This document shows, one piece after another, positions 47,900 through 59,109 of a stretch of DNA of 64,000 nt (position 1 is the stretch's first letter; every line of letters begins with the position of its first letter). The DNA lies in assembly GCF_000208745.1 (NCBI RefSeq), contig NC_030851.1, positions 26,917,668 through 26,981,667 of the forward strand. Reading direction: 5' to 3'. The stretch is from Theobroma cacao. Taxonomy: Eukaryota > Streptophyta > Magnoliopsida > Malvales > Malvaceae. Made by a program: the position numbers and the translations under genes. The notes below the pieces were generated by a model. That model saw nothing but the letters and a program-made list of their open reading frames with translations. It searched no databases and had not been told where the DNA came from.

Positions 47900-48279
47900 G
47901 TTTTTTATATAGCAGTAAAAAGTTGAAGTCATTACATGATAATAGTTTGAAAGAATATTGCCTTAATCTTGAATGTTCATTAAAATATAATGACTATTCT
48001 GATATTGATGGTTTAGATTTATTTTCAGAGTTAAAAATTTTAAAAGAAATTATACAGGAAGAAAGCAGTTCAATTGACATACTTAATCATATAAGAAGAC
48101 TCGATTCTTTTTCAAATGCATATATTACTTTTAGAATAATGTTAACAATTCCAATAAGTGTTGCTTCAGGAGAAAGAAGTTTTTCAAAACTAAAATTAAC
48201 AAAATCTTATTTAAGATCAATAATGTCTCAAGAAAGATTGAATAGATTGGCTATATTACCAATTGAAAAGAAATATTAG
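47900..48279 (+). pseudogene. hAT transposase C-terminal dimerisation domain fragment
   Basis: The frame ending at 48,279 has LKEYCLNLECSLKY, LFSELKILKEI, FSNAYITFRIMLTIPISVAS, GERSFSKLKLTKSYLRSIMS and ERLNRLAIL. This is the hAT family dimerisation domain (PF05699-type) of TTF-type zinc-finger transposases. Only the last ~120 residues are transposase-like. The upstream part of the 166-codon frame is low-complexity. The DNA-binding and catalytic parts are absent, so it is not autonomous. Confidence 0.85.
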
Positions 48280-48485
48280 AAGAACTTGATTATAAAAGTT
48301 TAATTAAAAATTTTACATCTCAAAAAGCTAGAAGAATACAATTTTGATAATTTTTTTTAATTTTAATAAAAAAGTCTCATTTAAATATTTAGCTTTAGGC
48401 CTTTGAACTTATTGCGCCACCTCTGCATACTTCAGTCACAAAATATAAAATTTACTTCAAAATACACCCGTTTGGCTTATCTCTC

Positions 48486-51044
48486 TATCACGACCCAAAT
48501 TTTGAGCCATGACCGACGCATGGGCCCAATGGACGTAGTCCACTAAGCCCAAGCAAGTCATTAATCTGACATGTTCATCATTCCATCATAAACTGCTAAG
48601 TCATATATCATAACTTAGAATCAAAATAAAATTAAGCATTGCCACTTCATACTAGCATACCAAACAGGTGTATATACACTGTCTACACATGTATCTTAAT
48701 AATTCACATTAGGTTGGTCTATACACAACAAAAGGAGACTCGATGTCCAGCTGAGAGACTCGGACGAATGTACAACTACTGAATGCCGAGACACCTACCA
48801 AAAGATGGATACAAGTCCACGAGGACACCTCGTCCTAGTCACCGGTTGTCTCTTAATCTGAAAACATGAAGTCAAAAGCGGTGAGCATAAACTCAGTGAG
48901 TGAACAAGAAGGGAACAAGCATACTATAAGGAATGTTTATCGAAATCATGATGCACTCATTTTCTCAAAACAATGCAATTTGTTCTAGTTCTAGTAGAAC
49001 CCCTCATGTAAACCCCTCATGAGTAAATCACTTAAAAGATCTATACTCAACTATGGTACCAAAGAATCGAAAAATATAGCAAAACCCACAAGTTAGCCAA
49101 AATGGACAGAAAGTTTCTCGCTGCAGGGAACTTCATTCTCATTGTAGCGAGAACCAGGTCTGGTGAAGGCCCTCAAACTCGAGAGTTTCTCGCTGCAGCG
49201 AGAGTCAGAACATCAAGGAAAAAGTCTCATTTTCCTTTAAAACAAGTCATCCTGCTAAAATAACAATAGCAACATGTAACACGTGTAAACTCCCAAATTT
49301 CAACAAATCAAATGCTCACATATTTGCATTTACAACCATATACCATATATGTATATATATATATCAATCATCATATACACCCTCCCATCATCATCATCTC
49401 ATATGCAACGACTTATTCGTACTCCCACTCGCATATAGTCGGGTCAGCAACGGCTTATGTGCACTCCTACTCGCACATAGCTGGGTTAGCAACGACTTAT
49501 GTGAACTCCTACTCGCACATAGCCAGGTCAGCAACGGCTTATGTGCACTCCTATTCGCACATAACCGGGTCAGCAACGGCTTATGTGCACTCCTACTCGC
49601 ACATAGACAGGTCCACATCAACATGCAAAGAAGCATCCAATGCATATCATGCATTTTATCATATTATGATAACACATAAACCATTGTATAACACATTTTC
49701 ACAATATAAAATCATTTTACTAAAAGCTTGTTCCCAAGGTACATTTTCTAAGCAAGTTGGATAGAATCTTTCATATTCCCCAAAACAAGTTTGAAATGCA
49801 AGTCTACTCACCGGTATTCATTGAGCCTTTAGACGACTCTTAATCTCCCTAATGATCCAATTGGAGTGATGGGGCTTTGTTAGCACCTACCATCAAATTA
49901 ACATTTCCATAATGTCAATTTACATATTATAAACCTTAAAAGCTATCTTTTAGCTAGCTTTCAATTGCCATTTAAATGGCCATCCATTTTCAATTTCCTA
50001 TCACTCCAAAGTGAATTAACAATCTCAACTACAAAATATTCACAAATCAAATCTCTAGTCATTCTCAACACTTAAAACCCAATACTAGTTTACTACTCAC
50101 CTTGATAGCTTTGTAACTTTGAACTTCTTTCCAAAAGCTCTCAAGCTATTAATAAAGCTTCCTCTTTCTCTCTTTAAAACACCTAACTAGTGAGAGATTA
50201 TGGAAACAAGATTTTCATCATTTTCAAGGGTTTTAAAGTGAGAGAGTGGAAGAATACAAGGGTTCTAGTCAAAAGGGCACCAAGGTATGAAAATTAGAAC
50301 TAGAGAGAGAAAGTTATGAAAGCTTCACATCAAGCTTCCATGGAGGAATTGAAGAAACGTGAGAGGGAAGAGAACAAGAAGAAGAAGCTGTTAGAAATCC
50401 CAAGAAGTTGCTAAAAGGAGAGGATATTTATGGCCGAAGCTTATCCACTCCCTTGGAAATTACTAAAATGCATCTTCATAAATTAGCTTAATCCTTGAAA
50501 TCCCACACTTTTTCTTCAATTTTCCCACCTAGGGTTTGTGTTCTTTCCTTTCCTCTTCACTTCATGCTTTGGCCAGCCATATGGGTGAGACTAAGAGAGT
50601 TTTAAATAGATTTTACAGGGAAATTCTAGAATAATCCAATCTTGACACATGGCTTGTTTCCATTGGTCCATGCGTAATACTTATCCATTAAGCAATCTCT
50701 CTCCACCACATAAAATGTTTCAATTATCCACAATGTAAAATGTTAATGGCTGAAATCCATGGGCATGACAAGTGTCAGGTGGTGTAAAATTCCAAAAATT
50801 TCCATTTTGTCCTCGAGTGATAAAATTACCATTTTGCCCCTAGAACATGAAAATCATCAAAATTTTTATTTCCTTGTCATTTCACCCATATTTTCATCAT
50901 TCATTTATGCTTTAGGCCTACTTAAGCTATAATATTGTTTAAAACTTACTTTTATGGGCTTATTGAGAAAATGACAAAATTACCCCTGATTAGGGATATC
51001 GCGTATATTTCTATCTATGAGTCTATAAAGGTCAAGGTCTCACA
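48486..51044 (-). repeat. 3' LTR of the family C element
   Basis: Minus-strand start is TGTGAGACCTTGACC at 51,044. It carries a CATAAATATCC promoter-like motif near 50,428, a donor-like ATCAAG|GTGAGT at 50,100/50,101, a 42-bp array (about 49,395-49,612), CTGCAG palindromes (49,108-49,206), a TCACTCACTGAGTTTATGC-type box near 48,895 and an acceptor-like TTTTCAG near 48,858. Confidence 0.9.
49395..49612 (-). repeat. 42-bp minisatellite in family C 3' LTR, about five units
   Basis: Plus-strand units read GCACATAGC, a spacer GGGTCAGCAACG, then GCTTATGTGC and ACTCCTACTC. Arms pair within and between units. The frames seen across it are repeat artefacts. Confidence 0.9.
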
Positions 51045-51057
51045 TTGTCCCCCACTT
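51045..51057 (-). other. Polypurine tract of the family C element
   Basis: Minus-strand AAGTGGGGGACAA directly precedes the 3' LTR start TGTGAGACC. Confidence 0.85.
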
Positions 51058-51109
51058 AAAGAATTTAGGTCCCCGAATTTAAATTCAACTATGAGGTGAC
51101 TTACCTCTA

Positions 51110-53010
51110 TGCAACAAGAAGGTGGGGATACTTTGTCCGCATATCCTCATCGGCCTCCCATGTTACCTCTTCACTCCATCTGTGCCTTTGGTAAACATTT
51201 TTCCTTTTCTTCCCTAAGGACCCTCTAAGGCCTTAGCTACAAACTCATCTTTACTTTGTGTTTCTTTAATCCTGTCCATTAAAATATGCCTCACTCTAAA
51301 ATATGCTAGCAATGCATTTGTCTCAGCAACTTCCCAATGCACACCTATGTCTCCCAAGCTATGGATCTCCCTAACCAAGGATCTCCTATCTGTAGCAATA
51401 TGTGCCAGACTCCCCATGGTGAGATGCTAGGTCAGATAAAGCCTTTATCGAGCAAATCTTCTAATTGATCCTTAAGCTCTTTAAGCTCTGCAAGTGCCAT
51501 TCTATATGGGGGTATGGATATAGGTCTAGTGTCGGGAATCAAATCTATGCAAAATTCAATCTCCCGCTTGGGAGGTAAACTTGGCAATTCCTCGGGAAAT
51601 ACATCCATGAACTCATTCACCACCGACACTTGACTTACATTTCCAACCTTCGCCTGAGTATCCCTTACCACTGCCAAGTAACCTATACAACCCTGTTGTA
51701 ATAACCTTCGGGTAGACAGGACCGATATCAAATTGGTTCGAACATTACTTTTATCCCCTTGAATACTAAATGATGGTTCATCAGGGAAATCAAATCTAAC
51801 CAATTTATAATAACAGTCCACACTAGCATTGTAGGGTGATAACCAATCCATCCCCAAGATCACATCAAAGTCTAAAGTGTCTAACACCACTAGATTCATC
51901 AAAGTATCTTTGTCTTGCTGCAATACTAGCACTAGGCGAGTCACTCCCCTGCTGGGGTAATCGTGAGTCCCTCTGTGGACCCTGACGGCTAGAAGATGAA
52001 CCACCACTGCTGAAATCTCTACGGCCTTGATAACCTTCTGTTTTGGCCCTTTTTGCTCTATCCCTCGTAACTCTGCGCTCACTGGTCCTCATTTTAATCT
52101 GCTGAGCACAATCTACCGTTGCAGAGTAGGTTTTAAAATCTCGGGATGCCATAGCCCTAAATAGTGGCTCTACTAGCCCATCTACAAACCTCTGAATCTT
52201 CATCTCCTCAGTGGAAACTAGGTAAGGAGCATACCGAGACAACTACGTGAACTTGATGTCGTACTCTAACACCGTCATACTCGAGGTCTATACCAAAGTC
52301 TCAAACTCCCTAGCTTGTGCATTACACTGAGTGGTAAGAATCGATCTAAAAAGGTTGCACTAAACTCACCCCAAGTCAATGGTGCTGCATCCGTCAGTCT
52401 GCCTCTACATAGAGAACTATACCACTCTTGCGCCACATCCTCTAATCGGAAGGCGGCTAGCTCGACTGATCGAACACTAGAGCATCTCAAAGCCTTACAT
52501 ATTTTCTCCATCTTATCTAAAAAGATATGGGGCTTCTCCGATGCATCGGACCCTGAAAATGATGAAGGCTTAAGCTTAAGAAAATCAGGAAGAGAAATCT
52601 CTAAGTGACCCCTCTCAACCTCATGATATTGGTGGTCGACCTGTCCTTGGGAACTAGGGGATTCTTGCACTGTAGGTCTCCCTTCTACTACCCTTTGTAT
52701 ATCCTCCATACAGGTCACCATCATCTCTATAACCCGATTAACTCCCTGTAGGCCTGTCGCCAAATCCTCAATGGTAATACCCCCAGCTGGGTGTCTATCT
52801 ACATCACTTGAGGACTATTCCTCCTCTCGCCTACTCATAAGCGTATCCACCCTCACCGGCCTAGTGGCCCTACCACGTCTACCTCGACCCCTTAGGGTGG
52901 ATGCTTGTGGCCTATTTGCCATCTCAGTAGGAGCATCTTGCTCCCCCATCCGTCTTGAGGTGGCTCGTGTCTTAGGCAGTATTCTTACCAAAACAAGAGC
53001 AAACACCTGT
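51110..53010 (-). pseudogene. Family C gag-pol remnants with three internal deletions
   Basis: Minus strand, in order. 52,815-53,006 is an Arg-rich leader. 52,275-52,763 is gag with [46 protein letters not shown] and [16 protein letters not shown]. 51,865-52,242 is the gag C-terminus ([20 protein letters not shown]) and a Ser/Gln-rich tail, with no zinc knuckle. 51,432-52,082 is the protease end and RT start ([57 protein letters not shown]). 51,214-51,417 is the RNase H-integrase linker (RRSLVREIHSLGDIGVH). About 51,120-51,200 is the pol tail (EVTWEADEDMRTKYPHLL). The protease active-site Asp, RT catalytic region, RNase H and integrase core are missing. Confidence 0.9.
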
Positions 53011-53185
53011 TATTAAACACATTTTATAATCATACTCAAGGCAAAAGGTGGTTTCTAAGATAGAAAATCTATGCGGTCCCTTGGTCGTAAAATGTGTCGC
53101 TGTTCACAGTTTACAACCAAAGTTCCCACATAAAAACCCGACACTCCGCTGGACCAACAAATGGAAATCCTATGACCTAGAAAAA

Positions 53186-53203
53186 CCTAGCGCTCTGATA
53201 CCA
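53186..53203 (-). other. Primer binding site of the family C element (tRNA-Met type)
   Basis: Minus-strand TGGTATCAGAGCGCTAGG lies four bases inside the LTR that begins at 53,208. It matches the consensus Met-tRNA PBS. Confidence 0.95.
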
Positions 53204-53207
53204 ACTT

Positions 53208-55812
53208 TGTCACGACCCAAATTTCGGGCCATGACCGGTGCATGGGCCCAATGGATGTAGTCCACTAAGCCCAATCAAGCCTATTAATCCGACATGTTCA
53301 TCATTCCATCATAAACTGCTAAGTCATATACCATAACTTGGAATCAAAATAATATTAAGCATTGCCATTTCATACTAGCATACAAAACAGGTGTATATAC
53401 ACTGTCTACACATGTATCTTAATAATTCACATTAGGTTCATCTATACACAACAAAAGGAGACTCGATGTCTAGTTGAGAGACTCGGAAGAATGTACAACT
53501 ACTAAATATCGAGACACCTGCCAAAAGATGGATACAAGTCCACAAGGACACCTCGTTTTAGTTATCGGCTATCTCTTAATCTGAAAACATAAAGTTGAAA
53601 GCGATGAGCATAAACTCAATGAGTGAACAAGAAGGGAACAAGCATACCATAAGGAATGTTTATCGAAATCATGATGCACTTATTTTCTCAAAACAATGCA
53701 ATTTGTTCTAGTTTTTAGTAGAACCCCTCATGTAAACCCCTCATGAGTAAATCACTTAAAAAATCCATACTTAACTATGGTACCAAAGAATTGAAAAATA
53801 TAGCAAAACCCACAAGTTAGCCAAAATGGACAGAAAGTTTCTCGCTGCAGCGAACTTCATTCTCGTTGTAACGAGAACCAAGTCTGGTGAAGGCCCTCAA
53901 ACCCGAGAGTTTCTCGCTACAGCGAGAGTCAAAACATCAAGAAAAAAGTCTCATTTTCCTTTAAAACAAACCATCCTGCTAAAATAACAATAGCAACATG
54001 TAACACATGTAAACTCCTAAATTTCAACAAATCAAATGCTCACATATTTGTATTTACAACCATATACCATATTGTATATATATATATATCCATCATCATA
54101 TACACCCTCCCATCATCATCATCTCATATGCAACAGCTTATGCGTACTCCCACTCGCATATAGCCGGGTCAACAATGGCTTATGTGCACTCCTACTCGCA
54201 CATAGTCAGGTCAGCAACGGCTTATGTGCACTCCTACTAGCACATAGCTGGGTTAGCAATGGCTTATGTGCATTCCCACTCGCACATAGCCGGGTCAGCA
54301 ACGGCTTATGTGCACTCCCACTGGCACATAGTCGGGTCAGCAACGACTTATGTGCACTCCTACTCGCACATAGCCAGGTCCACATCAACATGCAAAGAAG
54401 CATCCAATGTGTATCATGCATTTTATCATATTGTGATAACACATAAACCATTGTATAGCACATTTTCACAATATAAAATCATTTTACTAAAAGCTTGTTC
54501 CCAAGGTATATTTTCTAAGACAAGTTGGATAGAATCTTTCATATTCCCTAAAACAAGTTTGAAATGCAAGTCCATTCACCAGTATTCGTTGAGCCTTTAG
54601 CCGACTTTTAATCCCCCTAATGATCTAATTGGGGTGATGGGGCTTTGTTAGCACCTACCATCAAATTAACATTTCCATAATGTCAATTTACATACTATAA
54701 ACCCTAAAAGCTATCTTTTAGCTAGTTGTCAATTACCATTTAAATGGCCATCCATTTTCACTTTCTTATCACTCCAAAGTCAATTAACAATCTCAACTTC
54801 AAAATATTCACAAATCAAATCTCTAGTCATTCTCAATACTTAAAACCCAATACTAGTTTACTACTCACCTTGATAGCTTTGTAACTTTGAACTTCTTTCC
54901 AAAAGCTCTCAAGCTATTAATAAAGCTTCCTCTTTCTCTCTTTAAAACACCTAACTAGTGAGAGATTATGGAAACAAGAATTTCATCATTTTCAAGGGTT
55001 TTAAAGTGAGAGAGTGGAAGAATACAAGGGTTCTAGTCAAAAGGGCACCAAGGTATGAAAATTAGAACTAGAGAGAGAAAGTTATGAAAGCTTCACATCA
55101 AGCTTCCATGGAGGAATTGAAGAAACGTGAGAGGGAAGAGAACAAGAAGAAGAAGCTGTTAGAAATCCCAAAAAGTTGCTAGAAGGAGAGGATATTTATG
55201 GCCGAAGCTTATCCACTCCCTTGGAAATTACTAAAATGCCCCTCCACAAATTAACTTAATCCTTGAAATCCCACACTTTTTCTTCAATTTTCCCACCTAG
55301 GGTTCGTGTTCTTTCCTTTCCTCTTAACTTCATGCTTTGGCTAGCCATATGGGTGAGACTAAGAGAGTTTTAAATAGATTTTACAAGGAAATTCTAGAAT
55401 AATCCAAGCTTGATACATGGCATGTTTCCATTGGACCATGTGTAATACTTATCCATTAAGCAATCTCTCTCCACCACATAAAATGTTTCAATTATCCACA
55501 ATGTAAAATGTTAGTGGCTGAAATCCATAAGCATGACAAGTGTCAGGTGGTGTAAAATTTCAAAAATTTTTATTTTATCCTTGAGTGACAAAATTACCAT
55601 TTTGCCCCTAGAACATGAAAATCATCAAAATTTTTATTTCCTTGTCCTTTCACCCATATTTTCATCATTCATTTATGCTTTAGGCCTACTTAAGCCATAA
55701 TATTGTTTAAAACTTACTTTTATGGGCTTATTGAGAAAATGATGAAATTACCCCTAATTAGGGATATCGCGTATATTTCTATCTACGAGTCTATAAAGGT
55801 CAAGGTCTCACA
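53208..55812 (-). repeat. 5' LTR of the family C element
   Basis: It is about 2.6 kb, co-linear with 48,486-51,044. Modules: donor-like at 54,868/54,869, 42-bp array (about 54,130-54,378), CTGCAG palindromes (53,834-53,925), box near 53,620, acceptor-like TTTTCAG near 53,581. Confidence 0.9.
54130..54378 (-). repeat. 42-bp minisatellite in family C 5' LTR, about six units
   Basis: Same unit as 49,395-49,612 with one more copy. Frames on both strands across it are artefacts of the repeat. Confidence 0.9.
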
Positions 55813-55817
55813 CTCTC

Positions 55818-58687
55818 TCTACTATCTTTCAAATAAACTTACTAGCTAAAAATACATAGAATTTTCAAAGATGAAAGTTCAAAATATTGGTTTAAAAGAG
55901 TAACTTTGCCCATTGTTTTAAAAAAAAAAAATTTCATTATTAACCAAGAATAAGCACTACTTATTAAAAAAAAAAAAAAAAACTTGGAATAAGCTCTGGT
56001 GAACTGTACAAAAGAGGACCAGTTCTTTGAAGGCTATGAGAAACAATTAAGACATCATACCAAACCAAAAACTGGACATCCCCTACAACAAACAATTGGA
56101 AAACTAGAAACAACACCTGGAAAAGAAAAAGGGCATATAACGTAACTATACATAGCTAAGAAAAGGAAACCAAACTTTACACAAAAGAGACTACAAAAAG
56201 GAACACAAGCCATTCCATCCACCAACAACAGATGAAGACGAAGGATCAAAGGTGCAGCTGACCTAAAAAAGGAAATGCCATCAAACAAGCAAGGGTAGGG
56301 ATTTACCAATATGATCTCCTATTTAAGTTAGGTTTTTCACAATCCATTACCTTGACAACCTTTGCCGAGGATTTTCAATCTTAACTTCACTAAACTAAAG
56401 TGTAATTAATTACTTACACCAAGCTTTTTTACAAGGTTAGCTATATCCCAAGCTCTATTCCTAGTTCATACAACCCTTTAAGCGCTTCTTACACTTAAAA
56501 AAAAAAGAAAGAAAAACTAGTGGGTAATTCCACACTTATGAACCATAGCAAATAGCTTTTACAAATATGCAACTTGATCATCCACTAATCTGATAACACC
56601 TTTTACAAGACATAAACACTCTTTCCTAAAGATTAAAGTTAAACTCAAAGAGAAAAGATAAACTAGAGAATAGTTCTTTATACTTTTCAACCCAATTCTT
56701 TCTATTCTAATCTCTTTGTAGATGCTATGAACCTTCTCCTTTTTTCCTTATAAATAGCTATTGAAAAATGTAGCCGTTTGAGCAAATCTGTCCATTGGAG
56801 CTATAAGAATTTACAGCAAACTTGTAGGTTCACATGACTGATGAGTTATCTAACATCCTAGCTTATTAGCATAAGATTCTTCATTAGTTCGTTTAACTAG
56901 TTGAGATGCTAAACTTCATCCTTCCAGTTAATCGCATGACAAAGGAGTTTTGATTTATTGAAGTAGTTTTCTTAAAAATTCTATATCTATTAAATACTTA
57001 TGGACACTTATTCTCGTACCTATTCTCGTACAGCTTCTTCTCTTGTACCTATTCTTGTACACCTCTTTTCTATTACCTTTTACTTGAAAACAAGTTTTAT
57101 TACATCCAATTATAGTAACGGTTACTCATATTAATGTTCTTCATAATAATGTTATTCATTAGGTGCATTAAAGCCTATTCTTAAGTAACCACCACTTTTA
57201 GCACTATATATGAAGCCTCACAATTCATTTAGACGGGCTCTTCTCTCCCCTCTAAGCTAACACATTCTCAACTTGAGATCTTCTCTCTTTAAATTCTTTC
57301 TCTAATTTTTTTCTACTCTTTAATTCTCTTCTTACTTTATTCTACCTGTCACTATACTTAGTACTTCAGGAGCTGCTTCAATCTTCCTTTTCGTCGCCTC
57401 TAGGGCACCCTTTTACTTGTTTGCAACGCTTCCTCTCCCTATCACAAGAACCCCTTTATAGCTAGCTTAGCCTTAATGGATTTCATCTTGGATCTACTTT
57501 ATTTCAAGTCTAAGTCTACTTGATGATATATTACCTGCACCACTAAAGCACACACATTAGACACCAATGAGGACATTTTTTTAATCATAAAAACAATATG
57601 AAATCAATGGCTAGGATGTTATCCCTTGTTATACATGATTGGCAACAGGACTTATAGAGAGAGGTTGTGAGGGTTACATTTACCGTTGTTAAAAGAATAA
57701 GTGAGGATTATATAGACTTTATGTGAGGGAAAATTAACCCTAACACGAAAAGCATCTTTTTTTTTTTTAGTGTTTCATGCCGAAAGAAAGAAAAAGAACA
57801 ACATTGTTTTTCGCTTTAAGCAGCCATACAAAGAGCATAGAAACACAAAACTCTCATATATTTAATGTAGGAAAATTCACAAAAGAGTTTAAATAATTAT
57901 CACATTTTCGTTAGTTTATAATTAAAAATTAAAAAATTAACAAAACTATTAAGGAGATACATATTTATACAAACACACTTGTAAAACTTAAAATTCTCAC
58001 CGCTCGTTTGTATATAAAAATAGCTCTAAAATATATTGTGGGACATTTGAAAATCTAAGCTCTTAAGAAGCTAACATGGGCGTGCTTCATTTGCTGTGAC
58101 TTGGAACACATACACATAATGTTTCATGCTCAAATGAAAAGAAAAAGGAAAGAAGAAAATATCAGCAAGTGTTTGAAGAAAGCAAAGGGCAGAAGTAGTG
58201 AAGAGATTATTAAGTACATTCCAAAGGTTTTTTACAATGAAAAATAGCAGATGAGGAGTGGAGGCAGCCTGGCTTTGAGCCAAAATTTTGTTGGCTCGAC
58301 ATTTGAACGATTTAGTAAAAGTGGTTGATAATATTAAATTATTATTATTATTATTATTATTATTATAATATAGAAAATTGATAGTGAAATATTTAAATTT
58401 CACAATCTGACCACATATCCGTTAGGCTTTATTAAAGAAATTAATAAGTTACCATAATTATTAAGATGACATATGGTAAATATAATTATTTTCTTGCTTT
58501 GTTTTGGATTTTCTTTTTTGGTTGCTGACTCATACTTTGTTGTTAAATGAGACAAAGCAGCATTTAATTTTCAACCAATTCTTTGGTAGGCGGAAACAAA
58601 ATCCAAAAGTCGCAGAGGAAATAATCTACTTTGTGTTTTTATTTTACTATGGCCGGATTACAGGTTTTTTCAGTTCTTTTCATCAAT
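55818..58687. other. Intergenic region between the last retroelement and the gene
   Basis: AT-rich. Poly-A runs lie near 55,919-55,931 and 55,964-55,982. A minus-strand 84-codon frame at 56,055-56,309 is hydrophobic and unrecognised. A CTATATATGAAG stretch at about 57,205 followed by a pyrimidine-rich leader could be a retroelement or gene promoter, but no frame follows. Nothing else is supported here. Confidence 0.4.
58338..58368 (+). repeat. (ATT)n microsatellite
   Basis: About ten ATT units. It explains the poly-Asn run in the minus-strand frame that overlaps it. Confidence 0.95.
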
Positions 58688-58689
58688 GA

Positions 58690-59109
58690 GTTTCGCTAGG
58701 TGTAGAGAGACCTTACTCCAAAACCCCGTGCACCGACCTATCTATTTAGAGGAATAAAATCAAAACCCAACTACCATAATCTCAATCAATCAGCCCTCAG
58801 CTAGCCCATGAAGTAACAATCACTTTCCATACGATATATGACAGAAGGATTTTTGATGAAATTGTTGGAATTTCTAATCGATGAAAATTCCAGGGTTTTT
58901 TTTAATTCGAAAGGTTGAATAAAATATATTTGACCAGAAATAAAACAAGACGCACGTGGACCACGAGCATTAGAGCAGAAGTTCTAGAAATGGGCAGGAC
59001 AGGTAACGTGCAAATTGGCTTCGCTTTTTCATCCACCTTGTAATACTAATATATTGACAGCGGCTTTGAGTTCCACGCTCCACTGCCAAATCCTATTGAG
59101 GCATTAACC
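58690..59109 (+). promoter_or_regulatory. Candidate promoter of the hydrolase gene
   Basis: Upstream of the ATG at 59,110 there is a G-box CACGTG (58,953-58,958), a W-box-like TTGACC (58,930-58,935) and an AT-rich TAATATATT about 60 bases before the ATG that might serve as a TATA element. These are short motifs, suggestive only. The start codon context ACCATGG agrees well with a plant initiation consensus. Confidence 0.45.

Larger units (their letters stand above)
47350..48425 (+). mobile_element. hAT transposon relic
   Basis: It is flanked by the perfect 8-bp duplication CATACTTC (47,342-47,349 and 48,426-48,433), the length typical of hAT elements. The ends, TAAAGCCGACCCTTGGG on the left and (reverse) CAGAGGTGGCGCAATAAG on the right, are decayed forms of a CAGGGCCGGCCC-type terminus. 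Most of the transposase is missing. A block of about 140 bp is repeated across a single N at 47,714. Confidence 0.9.
48486..55812 (-). mobile_element. Family C Ty3/gypsy element, complete ends, internally deleted
   Basis: Perfect CTCTC duplications lie at 48,481-48,485 and 55,813-55,817. The LTRs are 48,486-51,044 and 53,208-55,812, the PBS 53,186-53,203 and the PPT 51,045-51,057. The interior is only about 2.16 kb, holding gag, protease and RT-start fragments, a short linker and the last residues of pol. The two LTRs are very alike by eye, so the insertion is comparatively young. The first LTR base pair has decayed (TATCACGACC instead of TGTCACGACC). Confidence 0.95.

Noticed and set aside
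49312..49764. 150-codon plus-strand frame and overlapping minus-strand frame with regular peptide repeats
   Set aside because: They translate the 42-bp LTR minisatellite, whose length divisible by three keeps frames open. The same applies to 54,036-54,600.
56055..56309. 84-codon hydrophobic minus-strand frame, possible LINE or gene remnant
   Set aside because: No RT, endonuclease or other motif, and the nearby poly-A is on the wrong side for a simple LINE tail. Left unassigned.
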